DNA of 64,000 nucleotides, from positions 51,347-115,346 of the forward strand of contig NZ_JAYKTT020000072.1 of the NCBI RefSeq assembly GCF_038404745.2, read 5' to 3'. Of the stretch, positions 1-9,977 are shown piece after piece (the stretch's first letter is position 1; every line of letters begins with the position of its first letter). The notes beneath the pieces were generated by a model. It had not been told where the DNA came from. It saw only the letters and a list, made by a program, of their open reading frames with translations, and ran no database searches. Source of the DNA: Chlorogloeopsis sp038404745 (GTDB lineage Bacteria; Cyanobacteriota; Cyanobacteriia; Cyanobacteriales; Nostocaceae). Made by a program: the position numbers and the translations under genes.

Positions 1-222
1 GAATATAGCAAAAAATCTGTTTTCGGATTAGTTCTATATAGCTCATGAGCTAAAACTTACGATTCAAACGGTTTCAAATTATCAAAACAACTTTTTGAGC
101 ATTATAGAGGATTTATAAAAACGCGCTTTTTCTCAAATGTATAAACTGAAATCTATGGTTTTAACGAATTTATTTAGCGCAAACTCACATAGAATTTGTC
201 TTAGCACGCAGGAGAATATCTT

Positions 223-993
223 ATGCCTTCAAGTATCTACCCTAGTTATGATGTAATTGCTCCAATTAGAGCTAAAGAAACTTGGAATCAACAGACAACT
301 GAAGCTATTTTGCTAATTTTAAAAAAATTGATGTTAGAGTATCTTCCAGAAGGAGCAAACATTCTTGATCTATGTTGTGGAACAGGACATTTAATACAAC
401 TTCTTGACAAAAATGGTTATAAAATGACAGGTCTAGACGGTTCGGAAACGGCATTAGCTTATGCGCGAGAAAAAACGCCTCATGCTGAATTTCTCCTCGC
501 TGATGCACGTTCCTTTGAGTTACCATCTATGTTTCATGGTGTTATCTCGCAAACCGCCCTACCGATGATCACAAACTTAGAAGACTTAACAAACGTCTTC
601 CGGAATGTTTATTTAGGATTGCGGAAAAACGGTATTTTTGCCTTCAATATTGCTTTAGAAGAAGAAAACTCAAAAGTACCAGAAGAATACATTAGGGCTG
701 ATGTTCAAGATGACTATGCCTGGTGTCTGCGGTATTTATCTAATCAGCAAGAAAGAACATATGATGTCAAAGTTACTTCTTTTGAATTACTTAATGGAAC
801 ATGGCAACGTTCAGATACTAGCTGGTTAGTGAGGGTTTACACAAAAGAAGAAGTAGAGTTAGCTCTAAAAAATGCAGGTTTTACAGAGATTAATCATTAT
901 AATCTTGACCAAGAATTAGGATTTAGTATAGAGGGAGATCAAGATATTTTTGTGTGTCGTAAAACGAGTTTATATTCAGACCAAATAAACTGA
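223..993 (+). CDS. SAM-dependent class I methyltransferase (first of two in the NRPS cluster)
   Basis: This 256-residue protein is probably a small-molecule methyltransferase using S-adenosylmethionine. Motif I reads ILDLCCGTGH (about residues 47-56), followed by the acidic end of strand beta-2 (TGLDGSE) and a post-I ADAR segment, which is a Rossmann-type class I fold. It has no signal peptide or membrane segment. The start is supported by GGAGA about 10 bases upstream of ATG. It is a clear paralogue of the methyltransferase at 23709-24467: both share the ILDLCCGTGH motif, the NLEDL segment, a D-DFAW/DYAW segment and overall length. Lying directly upstream of the NRPS genes and on the same strand, it probably N- or O-methylates the peptide or a precursor. 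The target is inference; nothing in the sequence identifies it. Confidence 0.85.
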   Translation: MPSSIYPSYDVIAPIRAKETWNQQTTEAILLILKKLMLEYLPEGANILDLCCGTGHLIQLLDKNGYKMTGLDGSETALAYAREKTPHAEFLLADARSFELPSMFHGVISQTALPMITNLEDLTNVFRNVYLGLRKNGIFAFNIALEEENSKVPEEYIRADVQDDYAWCLRYLSNQQERTYDVKVTSFELLNGTWQRSDTSWLVRVYTKEEVELALKNAGFTEINHYNLDQELGFSIEGDQDIFVCRKTSLYSDQIN

Positions 994-1245
994 GTCGCAT
1001 TTCTTAGTTAATTACTACCTCTCTTCTACCAGCTTGGGATAATGCAGTAACTAAAAGGTTCCAGGGCTTAATTTTCCAGGTTTTAGCTATGATGTTTTTA
1101 CGTTAGACAATAGAGCTAAAAACCATTATTACATCAGAGTTACAAAACTTGGCTTCGATTATTGTATTCAGAGAGTAACATGGCATAAGAGAGGTAAAAA
1201 TATAATTTTATTGTCAACACTACGCTGTTTTTTATCAGTAAAATA
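994..1245 (+). other. Spacer between methyltransferase and first NRPS gene, with an open frame ending on the NRPS start
   Basis: No complete gene is visible. From about 1051 one frame is open for roughly 60 codons with protein-like composition (for example YDVFTLDNRAKNHYYIRVTK). Its TAA overlaps the ATG of the NRPS gene as TAATG. I see no ATG or GTG start in that frame, so it may be a gene remnant or chance. There is no strong ribosome binding site immediately before the NRPS ATG. Confidence 0.35.
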
Positions 1246-4200
1246 ATGCTATTAACACTATCTAAAACTCAAAAAAAATCTCATCCTTTATTTAGCCAGA
1301 AATTTTTTTGGCTAAAGGAATTATCGAAAGAGATAACTGAAACTAGTATTCTTCCTGATTTTATTAGAACTAGAGATTCTTATAACACTAATAATTGTAT
1401 TAGCTTCAAAATATCAAATGATTTCTCTCAAAAAATTATTCAGCTGTCAAATGGCTCTAATTTATCAATATATTTAGTCTTATTGGCTAATCTAAATATA
1501 CTACTGCATAAATATACTGGCAATAATCATATTATTATTGGTTCACCTAGTTATATAAACCAAGATAAAGAAGAATTTATTAACCAAGTTATTCCTTTGC
1601 GAACGAATGTAAAAACTCAAATTAGTTTCAAAAATTTGCTTTGCGAAACCAAATTAAAATTAATAGAAGCTTACAGTAATTCTCACTATCCTTTAGATGA
1701 ACTAATTAAATTCTTGAATCTACAATATGATTCTAACCGTCATCCTCTTTTCGATATAGTTATCTCCTTAGAGAATATTCATAATTCACAGCTTTTAGCA
1801 GATATTTGCACTGATTTCCATATTTCATTTGTAGTCAGTAATAATTCGATTCAAGGAAGGATAAATTATAATAAATCTCTGTTTAGAGAAGTCACAATTA
1901 AAAATATTATTCAATCTTATCTCCATATCATAGAAATTACTATCAATAATATTAATATCAAAGTAGCAGATATTCCATTAGTCAATGAAAACCAGAAGAG
2001 TCTACTATTAGAAATTTATCATCAAAACTATCGAGATTATCCAGTCACACAGAGTATTTTTCAGCTATTTGAAAAACAAGTAGAGCTAACTCCACAGCAC
2101 ACCGCCGCAATATTTGGTAATCATAGTATCAATTATCAAAAACTTAATGAGTGTGCCAATCAAGTTGCAAGGCATTTAATCCAATTAGGAGTTAGTAAAG
2201 GTAGTTTTGTCGGGATTATAAAAAAACGAGATATTAATTTCTTAATAGCCATAATAGCTATTTTAAAAGTAGGCGGAGTTTATGTACCAATCGACAGTAC
2301 ATATCCGCCAGATAGAATTAAATATATGCTATTAAATAGCGAAACAAAAACTGTTTTAACCGATGCTGCTTGTTTAGATATATTGGCGGATGTAGCCGAA
2401 AATTGTCAGTACTTACAATCTCTAGTTTGTTTAGATATCAAGCTTAATAACAGAGTTTTCCCAACGCTAGAAAAAATCAATATCTATGATCAGCTTGATT
2501 TGGAGCTATTCCCAACCAATAATTTAGATATTGAGGTTGATGGCATAGACCAAGCTTACATGATTTACACCTCTGGTTCTACAGGATTGCCCAAGGGTGC
2601 AATTATTAGACATGGAGGCGCAATCAATCATATTTATGCCCAATATGAAGCTTTACAATTACCTGAAAAACTAGTTTTTCTACAATCTGCTCCTGCGTCA
2701 TCCGATATTTCTGTTTGGCAATTCTTAGCCCCAATATTAATTGGTGGCAAGACTGTGATCATAGATACAGAAACAGTTTGTCATCCAGAACGACTGTTTC
2801 AAGTTCTTCAACAAGAAAAAATAACTATTGCTGAATTAGTTCCCGTTGTTCTCAAGAATTTACTAGATTATATTTCTGACCTCTCACATCAAGAAAAGCT
2901 GTTACCTGACCTCAGATGGATGATGGTGACAGGGGAATCTGCTACTGTCGAAATTGTTAATCAATGGTTAAATTATTATCCTGCAATTCCAGTAGTTAAT
3001 GCTTACGGCCCAACTGAGGCTGCCGATGATATCACTCAATTTATTATCGACAAACCATTAGCAGAAAACCAAAGAACAGTTTCTATTGGTAAACCTTTAG
3101 CCAATTTACATCTTTATATTCTTGACCAAAAGATGCAATTGTTACCTGTTGGTTTCCCAGGAGAGATTTGTGTTTCGGGATATGGTGTAGGCAAGGGATA
3201 TTGGAAAAATGAAGAAAGTACTAAATTAAGCTTTGTTACTAATCCATTTCCTAGCACTACAAGACTTTTACCAGGAACAAACACAGATTTTATTTATAAA
3301 ACCGGAGATTTGGGAAGGTGGCTACCAGATGGGAATATCGAGTTCTTAGGACGAATTGATCATCAAGTAAAAATTCGGGGTTTTCGTATTGAATTAGGAG
3401 AAATTGAGACATTATTAAATCAGCATCCCTTGGTACGGGAAAATGTGGTTATTGCCAGAGAAGACGTACCTAACCATAAGCGTTTAGTAGCTTACATTGT
3501 TGTAAGTGTTGAAGATAATCAACTGGTAGCGCAGCTGAGGAACTTATTGAAAGAAAGGCTGCCAGAGTACATGATACCCTCAGCTTTTGTACTGCTAGAA
3601 AAATTACCACTCACACCTAGTGGCAAGATAGATAGAAAAGGACTACCTGCACCCGATACGCAAGATTCTGATTTAGCAGCAAGCTTTGTGGCTCCTCGTA
3701 CAACAGTTGAAGAAACTTTAGCCGGGATATGGGAGCAGGTTTTGGGGATTGAGCGGGTGGGAATTCATGATAACTTTTTTGAATTAGGCGGTGATTCAAT
3801 TCTCTGCATTCAAGTGATTGCTAAAGCACGCCAAACAGAATTAAATATTACGCCTAAGCAGTTATTTCAACACCAAACAATTGCCGAATTAGCCAAGAAT
3901 ATTGGTACCAGCCAAGCTACTTTAGCCGAACAAGGTTTAGTAACAGGTATTGTACCTCTGACACCGATTCAGCACTACTTCTTTGAACAGAATTTGCTCA
4001 ACCCACATCATTGGAATGAAGCAGTTCTATTAGAAGTGATAGAACCAATGAAACCACAGTTGTTAGAGCGGGTTGTACAACAATTGCTGGTACACCATGA
4101 TGCACTCCGCTTGCGTTTTGAACAAACTGAATCTGGCTGGAAGCAAATTAATTTAGCACCTGAAGATAATATTTCTTTTTCATACATTGACTTATCAACC

Positions 4201-5361
4201 TTGCCACCAATAGCACAGTTACCTGCTCTGGAAAAAGCAGCAACTGAAATCCAAGCTAGCTTGAATTTATCGCAAGGATCTTTAGTAAGAGTTGTTTTAT
4301 TTAATCTAGGTGCAGAGCAAACAAACCGTTTATTAATAGTTATTCACCATTTATTAGTAGATAGTCTGTCTTGGCGGATTTTAATTGAGGATTTACAGAC
4401 AGCTTATCAGCAACTCAACCGAGATGAGGAAATAATTAAACTACCCGCTAAAACAACTTCATTTCAACAATGGTCGCAACAGTTACAGGATTATGCAAAC
4501 TCAGCATTAGTGCAACAAGAACTGAGTTATTGGTTGACAGAATCTCGCACTCAAGTGTCACCTATTCCAGTAGATTATCCAAGAGGAGATAATACCGAGG
4601 CTTTAGCTTGTACGGTATCAGTAACCCTGGGAGTTGCAGAAACTCAAATTTTACTTAAGGAAGTTCCGATTGTCTATCGCACCCAAATCAACGAGGTGTT
4701 ATTAACGGGATTAGTACAGGCATTTTCTCAGTGGACAGGCAAAAAGTCGTTGCTTGTTGACTTAGAAAGTCATGGGCGAGAAGATATCGCTGATGAAGTC
4801 GATTTATCACGTACTGTTGGGTTATTCTCATCTATTTACCCGGTACTGTTAAACTTAGGAGAAAGTTCTGAACCACAAGATAATTTAAGGATAATTAAAG
4901 AGCAGTTACGCAGTATTCCTAATCGGGGAATAGGTTATGGTATGCTGCGCTATTTGAGTCATGATCCGGAAGTAAATAAATCACTAAAATCACTGCCAAC
5001 GGCAGAAGTTGTGTTTAATTACCTGGGACAATTTGACCAAACATTATCTGAATCATCCCGATTGAGATTAGCTCAAGAACCCATTGGCCCGCAAAGTAGT
5101 CTAGAAAATAACCGCAGATACTTAATTAGTTTTAATAGTTTTGTAGTTGATAGTCAACTGCAAATAAATTGTACTTACAGCCAAGCTATTTTTCAAAGAA
5201 AAACTATAGAAGATTTATCTGATAAATTTATACAGTCGTTGCTCATGCTCATTGCTTATTATCAGTCTGGTGATATCAACGGCTTCACGCCTTCAGATTT
5301 TCCCTTAGCACAGTTAAGTCAAGATGATCTGGATGCAGCCTTAGCAATGGTTGAGTTTTAA
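1246..5361 (+). CDS. NRPS loading module: half C domain-A-T-E
   Basis: This 1371-residue NRPS probably activates, tethers and epimerises the first residue. Residues 1-240 match only the C-terminal half of a condensation domain (no HHxxxDG; ends in a HPLFDIVISLEN segment), a pattern known in initiation modules. The A domain follows (about 260-795; YTSGSTGLPKG, NAYGPTE, KTGDLGRWLPDG, A10 lysine in PSGKIDRK). The T domain carries its phosphopantetheine serine in ELGGDS (about Ser849). The E domain has HHLLVDSLSWRIL and NYLGQFDQ. The code I read by eye is D-I-W-E-M-T-A-D-D-K. Its three acidic positions suggest a basic side chain, but I cannot name the residue. The C-terminal tail (TPSDFPLAQLSQDDL) resembles COM donor helices. 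The TAA overlaps the next start. Confidence 0.92.
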   Translation: MLLTLSKTQKKSHPLFSQKFFWLKELSKEITETSILPDFIRTRDSYNTNNCISFKISNDFSQKIIQLSNGSNLSIYLVLLANLNILLHKYTGNNHIIIGSPSYINQDKEEFINQVIPLRTNVKTQISFKNLLCETKLKLIEAYSNSHYPLDELIKFLNLQYDSNRHPLFDIVISLENIHNSQLLADICTDFHISFVVSNNSIQGRINYNKSLFREVTIKNIIQSYLHIIEITINNINIKVADIPLVNENQKSLLLEIYHQNYRDYPVTQSIFQLFEKQVELTPQHTAAIFGNHSINYQKLNECANQVARHLIQLGVSKGSFVGIIKKRDINFLIAIIAILKVGGVYVPIDSTYPPDRIKYMLLNSETKTVLTDAACLDILADVAENCQYLQSLVCLDIKLNNRVFPTLEKINIYDQLDLELFPTNNLDIEVDGIDQAYMIYTSGSTGLPKGAIIRHGGAINHIYAQYEALQLPEKLVFLQSAPASSDISVWQFLAPILIGGKTVIIDTETVCHPERLFQVLQQEKITIAELVPVVLKNLLDYISDLSHQEKLLPDLRWMMVTGESATVEIVNQWLNYYPAIPVVNAYGPTEAADDITQFIIDKPLAENQRTVSIGKPLANLHLYILDQKMQLLPVGFPGEICVSGYGVGKGYWKNEESTKLSFVTNPFPSTTRLLPGTNTDFIYKTGDLGRWLPDGNIEFLGRIDHQVKIRGFRIELGEIETLLNQHPLVRENVVIAREDVPNHKRLVAYIVVSVEDNQLVAQLRNLLKERLPEYMIPSAFVLLEKLPLTPSGKIDRKGLPAPDTQDSDLAASFVAPRTTVEETLAGIWEQVLGIERVGIHDNFFELGGDSILCIQVIAKARQTELNITPKQLFQHQTIAELAKNIGTSQATLAEQGLVTGIVPLTPIQHYFFEQNLLNPHHWNEAVLLEVIEPMKPQLLERVVQQLLVHHDALRLRFEQTESGWKQINLAPEDNISFSYIDLSTLPPIAQLPALEKAATEIQASLNLSQGSLVRVVLFNLGAEQTNRLLIVIHHLLVDSLSWRILIEDLQTAYQQLNRDEEIIKLPAKTTSFQQWSQQLQDYANSALVQQELSYWLTESRTQVSPIPVDYPRGDNTEALACTVSVTLGVAETQILLKEVPIVYRTQINEVLLTGLVQAFSQWTGKKSLLVDLESHGREDIADEVDLSRTVGLFSSIYPVLLNLGESSEPQDNLRIIKEQLRSIPNRGIGYGMLRYLSHDPEVNKSLKSLPTAEVVFNYLGQFDQTLSESSRLRLAQEPIGPQSSLENNRRYLISFNSFVVDSQLQINCTYSQAIFQRKTIEDLSDKFIQSLLMLIAYYQSGDINGFTPSDFPLAQLSQDDLDAALAMVEF

Positions 5362-5375
5362 TGAGGATAAATAAA

Positions 5376-8300
5376 ATGAAGTCAAAAAATCAAAATGTTG
5401 AAGATGTTTATCCTCTTTCTCCTATGCAACAGGGGATGCTCTTCCATAGTGTTTTTGCTCCAGCATCAGGAGTTTATATTGGACAAAGTACCTATGAATT
5501 ACATGGAAATTTAGATATATTTGCATTAGAGCTTTCTTGGCAACAGGTAATAGAAAGGCATTCAATTCTGCGAACTGCTTTCGTCTGGGCAAATCTGGAA
5601 AAACCGATTCAAGTAGTTGGTCGTTCTGTCAAATTACCATTACTAAAACATGATTGGCGTGGCTTATCTGTTAGCCAGCAACAACAGCAATTAGAAACAT
5701 TTATGCAAACAGATAGACATCAGGACTTTGAACTATCCAAAGCCCCACTGATGCGTCTGAATCTTATTCAGTTATCCGATGAAATATACTATTTAATTTT
5801 GACTCACCATCATTTAGTGCTAGATGGATGGTCTTTACCCTTACTATTTGGCGAAGTTATTGCTTGTTATGAAGCGTTTCGCCGGGGTCAAAAATTATCT
5901 TTATCACGTCCAATTCCTTATCGGAATTATATTGCGTGGTTACAAAAGCAAGACTTATTTCAAGCTCAAAAATTCTGGCAGAAGTATCTTCAGGGTTTCA
6001 CTGCACCTACTCCTTTAGGAGTTGAACAAAATACTCATCATTTAGTTAATCACAACAAAAATGCTGCCGTACAGCAGCTATGCTTATCAGCAGAAACTAC
6101 ATCTGAATTACAAGCTTTTGCTCGCAAACACCGATTAACTCTCAACACAATTGTACAAGGTGTTTGGGCGTTGTTATTAAACCGCTATGGCAATGAAACA
6201 GATGTGGTTTTTGGAGCAACTTCTGCCGGTCGTCCTGTGGACTTAATTGGGGCGGAGACGATGATCGGGAACTTGATTAACACTTTACCTGTACGAGTGC
6301 AGATAGATTTTAAGGAGTCTATTATTTCCTGGATGCAGAGATTACAGGTTCAGCAAATTGAGTCCAGACAGTATGAGTACTGTTCATTGATCGATATTCA
6401 AGCCGGGAGTGAAGTTGCACGGGGGGTGCCACTGTTTGAAAGTATTATCGTCTTTGAAAACTACCCTAAGGACGCTTCCTTACAACAACGGGTTGGCAGT
6501 TTGCAAATACGTAAAGTTAATTCTATTTTAGAAACTAATTATCCTTTGACAGTATTAGTAGGAGCATTTCCTAATTTTTATCTCAATATTTTATATGAGC
6601 GCGATCGCTTTGCAGATGCCACTATCACCAGAATGCTGGGGCATTTGCAGACAATGTTGGTAAATATCATTGCTCATCCCGAACGGTGTTTGGCAGACTT
6701 ACCATTATTAACAGAGGCAGAACTACACCAGGTACTCCAAGAATGGAATAATACTTCGCAAGAATATCCATTAGATAAGTGTATTCATCAGCTATTTGCC
6801 GAGCAGGTAGAACGCACACCGGATGCAGTGGCGGTAGTATTTGAAAATCAGCAACTCACCTATCGGCAACTCAATCAGCAAGCCAACCAACTAGCACATT
6901 ATTTGCAAAAATTAGGTGTTGGGCCAGAAGTATTGGTAGGGATTTGTGTAGAGCGATCGCCTTTAATGGTAATTGGACTATTGGGCATTCTTAAAGCTGG
7001 TGGTGCTTATGTACCGCTTGACCCTAGCTATCCCCAACAGCGTCTAGCTTTCATGTTGGAGAATTCCCAGACCCCAATTTTATTGTGCCAACATCACTTA
7101 GCTGAAAACCTCCCTACAGACAAAACCCAGTTGCTCTGCTTAGACATCAACTGGAAACAAATTGCCCAGGAAAGCAAAGAAAATCCTGTCTGCAATATCC
7201 AACCGGAAAACCTAGCCTATGTAATTTACACTTCTGGCTCTACAGGTAAACCAAAGGGGGCAATGAATAGCCACCAAGGTATCTGCAATCGCTTACTGTG
7301 GATGCAAGACACTTATCAATTAACAGCAGTAGATTGTGTATTGCAAAAGACACCTTTTAGCTTTGATGTGTCAGTTTGGGAGTTTTTCTGGCCTTTGCTA
7401 ACAGGTGCGCGTTTAGTCATAGCTCGACCAGATGGGCATCGAGATCCTACATACTTAGTTAATTTAGTTCAACAAGAGCAACTTACCACCTTACATTTTG
7501 TGCCTTCTATGCTGCAAGCATTCTTAGAATCAGAAGGTCTAGAAAATTGTAAATCTCTCAAACGGGTGATTTGCAGTGGTGAAGCGCTATCAGTCGAACT
7601 ACAAAAACGCTTCTTTAATCGTTTGCAAGCCGAACTACACAATCTGTATGGGCCAACGGAAGCTGCGATTGATGTTACCTATTGGATGTGTTCACTTGAC
7701 AGTACACATCACCAGACAGTTCCCATTGGTAGTCCGATCGCCAATACTCAGATTTATTTACTAGATAAATATTTTCACCCCGTACCTGTGGGAGTTATAG
7801 GCGAACTTTACATTGGTGGTGTGGGAGTTGGTAGGGGTTACTTGCGTAATCCCAAACTCACAGCCGAGAAATTTATTCCTAACCCTTTCTGTACAAAGGC
7901 GGGAGAACGTCTTTATAGAACTGGTGATTTAGCCCGGTATTTACCAGATGGCAACATTGAATTTTTGGGGCGAATCGATCACCAAGTAAAAGTGCGCGGA
8001 TTCCGCATTGAACTGGGAGAAATTGAAGCTGCTATCAATCAACATCCAGCAATACAAGCATCTGTGGTGATTGCTCAGGCTGAGGGCAGGCTAGTTGCCT
8101 ATTGGGTAGCAAAACAACAGCCTGTACCCACAATGAGCGATCTGCGCCGTTTTCTGGGCGAAAAATTGCCCAACTATATGATTCCGGCTGTATTTGTGCA
8201 GATTCCAGCCCTACCATTGACAGCAAATGGCAAAATAGACAAGCAAGCATTGCCAGCAGCAGATTACCTCCGAGCAGAATCGGATCAATTCGTTCCTCCC

Positions 8301-9965
8301 CGTACCCCCACAGAAGTCCAATTAGCCCAAATCTGGGCAGAAGTTTTGCGTGTCGAACAAGTGGGCATTGAGGATAACTTCTTTGACTTAGGCGGAGATT
8401 CTATTTTAACTATCCAGATTGTTGCCAAAGCTAACCAAGCAGGTTTACAACTGACTCCACAACAGTTATTTAAGTACCAAAGTATTGCTGAATTAGCTGC
8501 CGTTTGTGAGACGAATGAGATCATCCAAGTTGAGCAAGGACTTGTAATTGGTGCAGTACCTCTGACACCCATCCAGCATTGGTTTTTCCGCCAAAATTTA
8601 CCAGATCCACATCATTTTAACCAAGCTGTTTTACTGGAAGTTCGAGAAGCGATCGCTCCAAATTTACTACAGCAGGCGATACAGCATTTATCCATTCACC
8701 ACGATGCTTTGCGGTTACGGTTTGAGTATACCGAGTCTGGCTGGCAACAGATAATAGCAGCACCTGAGACAGAGTTATCGTTGCTCCGATACGATTTTTC
8801 CACATTGGCAGCAGCAGAACAACCAGCAGCCATAGAAGCTGCTGCTAACAAATTGCAGGCAACTTTCGATTTATCAAGTGGACTTTTAGTTAAAGTAGCA
8901 CTTTTTGATTTGGGTACTCATCGGCCAAACCGTTTGTTGATTATCATCCATCATTTAGCTGTAGATGGTGTGTCTTGGCGAATTTTGTTAGAAGATTTGC
9001 AAACAGCCTATGAGCAGCTTGATCAAGGTAGAGTGATCAAATTACCAGCCAAAACTACATCCTTTCAAAAATGGTCAAATCAGTTACAAGCGTATGCTAA
9101 TTCAGAAGTTTTAGCACGAGAGCAGCATTACTGGTTAGCCTTATCGCAAGAGAAAATTCCCCCCCTACCAGTAGATTATCCTGATGGAGAAAACACAGAA
9201 TCTTCGCAACAAAAAGTATCAATAAAACTAAGTACCGACCAAACTCAAGCATTATTAAAAGAAGTACCACAAGCCTATAACACTCAAATTAACGACGTGT
9301 TGCTCACGGCGCTGGGACAAACTTTTGCTGATTGGACTGGTAATCAATCTCTATTAATAGAGTTAGAAGGACACGGACGGGAAGAAATTTTCGAGAATGT
9401 GGATTTATCTCGTACCGTCGGCTGGTTTACAACTATCTTTCCATTACACATCAATTTAGCAACAGCCTTCGATTTAGGAACAGCATTGAAGATAGTCAAA
9501 GAACAACTGCGGAGTGTTCCTCAGCGGGGTATTGGTTATGGTGTACTGCGCTATTTCAGCCATGACCAACAAATTAAAGAAACGCTAGATAGTATGCCAC
9601 AAGCACAAGTGCTTTTTAATTACTTGGGGCAGTTTGACCAAACATTTTCTCAGTCTTCTTTGTTTGACTTTGCCCAAGAATCTAGCGGATTGACTCGGAG
9701 TTTGGCAGGTACAAAAAGTCATCTTTTAGAAATTAACTGTTTGGTAACAAATAGTAAACTCCGAGTGGATTGGACTTATAGTAAAAACCTTTATCGTCAA
9801 ACTACAATTGCATCTCTAGCACAGAAATTTCAGGAAGTTTTGTGTGAACTCATTGATCACTGTTTATCTCCAGAAGCTGGAGGTTATACTCCTTCAGACT
9901 TTCCTGATGTGACACTTGATCAAAATCAATTAGAAAAAGTTATGGCTGAAATGGATTTGGGTTAG
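5376..9965 (+). CDS. NRPS module C-A-T-E, predicted to add D-Ser
   Basis: This NRPS of about 1530 residues has order C (to ~440), A (~455-960), T (Ser about 1008) and E (~1060-1510). The C domain has an intact HHLVLDG and begins with NVEDVYPLSPMQQG, typical of C domains that follow an E domain. The A-domain code read by eye is D-V-W-H-I-S-L-I-D-K, which matches the established serine code closely. The T motif is DLGGDS. The E domain has HHLAVDGVSWRIL, EGHGREE and NYLGQFDQ. An ATG at 5361 overlaps the previous stop, but the one at 5376 has GAGG nine bases upstream and starts with MKSKNQNVEDVYP, so I prefer it. The tail GGYTPSDFPDVTLDQNQL is again COM-donor-like, pairing with the next protein. 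Confidence 0.93.
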   Translation: MKSKNQNVEDVYPLSPMQQGMLFHSVFAPASGVYIGQSTYELHGNLDIFALELSWQQVIERHSILRTAFVWANLEKPIQVVGRSVKLPLLKHDWRGLSVSQQQQQLETFMQTDRHQDFELSKAPLMRLNLIQLSDEIYYLILTHHHLVLDGWSLPLLFGEVIACYEAFRRGQKLSLSRPIPYRNYIAWLQKQDLFQAQKFWQKYLQGFTAPTPLGVEQNTHHLVNHNKNAAVQQLCLSAETTSELQAFARKHRLTLNTIVQGVWALLLNRYGNETDVVFGATSAGRPVDLIGAETMIGNLINTLPVRVQIDFKESIISWMQRLQVQQIESRQYEYCSLIDIQAGSEVARGVPLFESIIVFENYPKDASLQQRVGSLQIRKVNSILETNYPLTVLVGAFPNFYLNILYERDRFADATITRMLGHLQTMLVNIIAHPERCLADLPLLTEAELHQVLQEWNNTSQEYPLDKCIHQLFAEQVERTPDAVAVVFENQQLTYRQLNQQANQLAHYLQKLGVGPEVLVGICVERSPLMVIGLLGILKAGGAYVPLDPSYPQQRLAFMLENSQTPILLCQHHLAENLPTDKTQLLCLDINWKQIAQESKENPVCNIQPENLAYVIYTSGSTGKPKGAMNSHQGICNRLLWMQDTYQLTAVDCVLQKTPFSFDVSVWEFFWPLLTGARLVIARPDGHRDPTYLVNLVQQEQLTTLHFVPSMLQAFLESEGLENCKSLKRVICSGEALSVELQKRFFNRLQAELHNLYGPTEAAIDVTYWMCSLDSTHHQTVPIGSPIANTQIYLLDKYFHPVPVGVIGELYIGGVGVGRGYLRNPKLTAEKFIPNPFCTKAGERLYRTGDLARYLPDGNIEFLGRIDHQVKVRGFRIELGEIEAAINQHPAIQASVVIAQAEGRLVAYWVAKQQPVPTMSDLRRFLGEKLPNYMIPAVFVQIPALPLTANGKIDKQALPAADYLRAESDQFVPPRTPTEVQLAQIWAEVLRVEQVGIEDNFFDLGGDSILTIQIVAKANQAGLQLTPQQLFKYQSIAELAAVCETNEIIQVEQGLVIGAVPLTPIQHWFFRQNLPDPHHFNQAVLLEVREAIAPNLLQQAIQHLSIHHDALRLRFEYTESGWQQIIAAPETELSLLRYDFSTLAAAEQPAAIEAAANKLQATFDLSSGLLVKVALFDLGTHRPNRLLIIIHHLAVDGVSWRILLEDLQTAYEQLDQGRVIKLPAKTTSFQKWSNQLQAYANSEVLAREQHYWLALSQEKIPPLPVDYPDGENTESSQQKVSIKLSTDQTQALLKEVPQAYNTQINDVLLTALGQTFADWTGNQSLLIELEGHGREEIFENVDLSRTVGWFTTIFPLHINLATAFDLGTALKIVKEQLRSVPQRGIGYGVLRYFSHDQQIKETLDSMPQAQVLFNYLGQFDQTFSQSSLFDFAQESSGLTRSLAGTKSHLLEINCLVTNSKLRVDWTYSKNLYRQTTIASLAQKFQEVLCELIDHCLSPEAGGYTPSDFPDVTLDQNQLEKVMAEMDLG

Positions 9966-9977
9966 GAGGAAAAGGCA

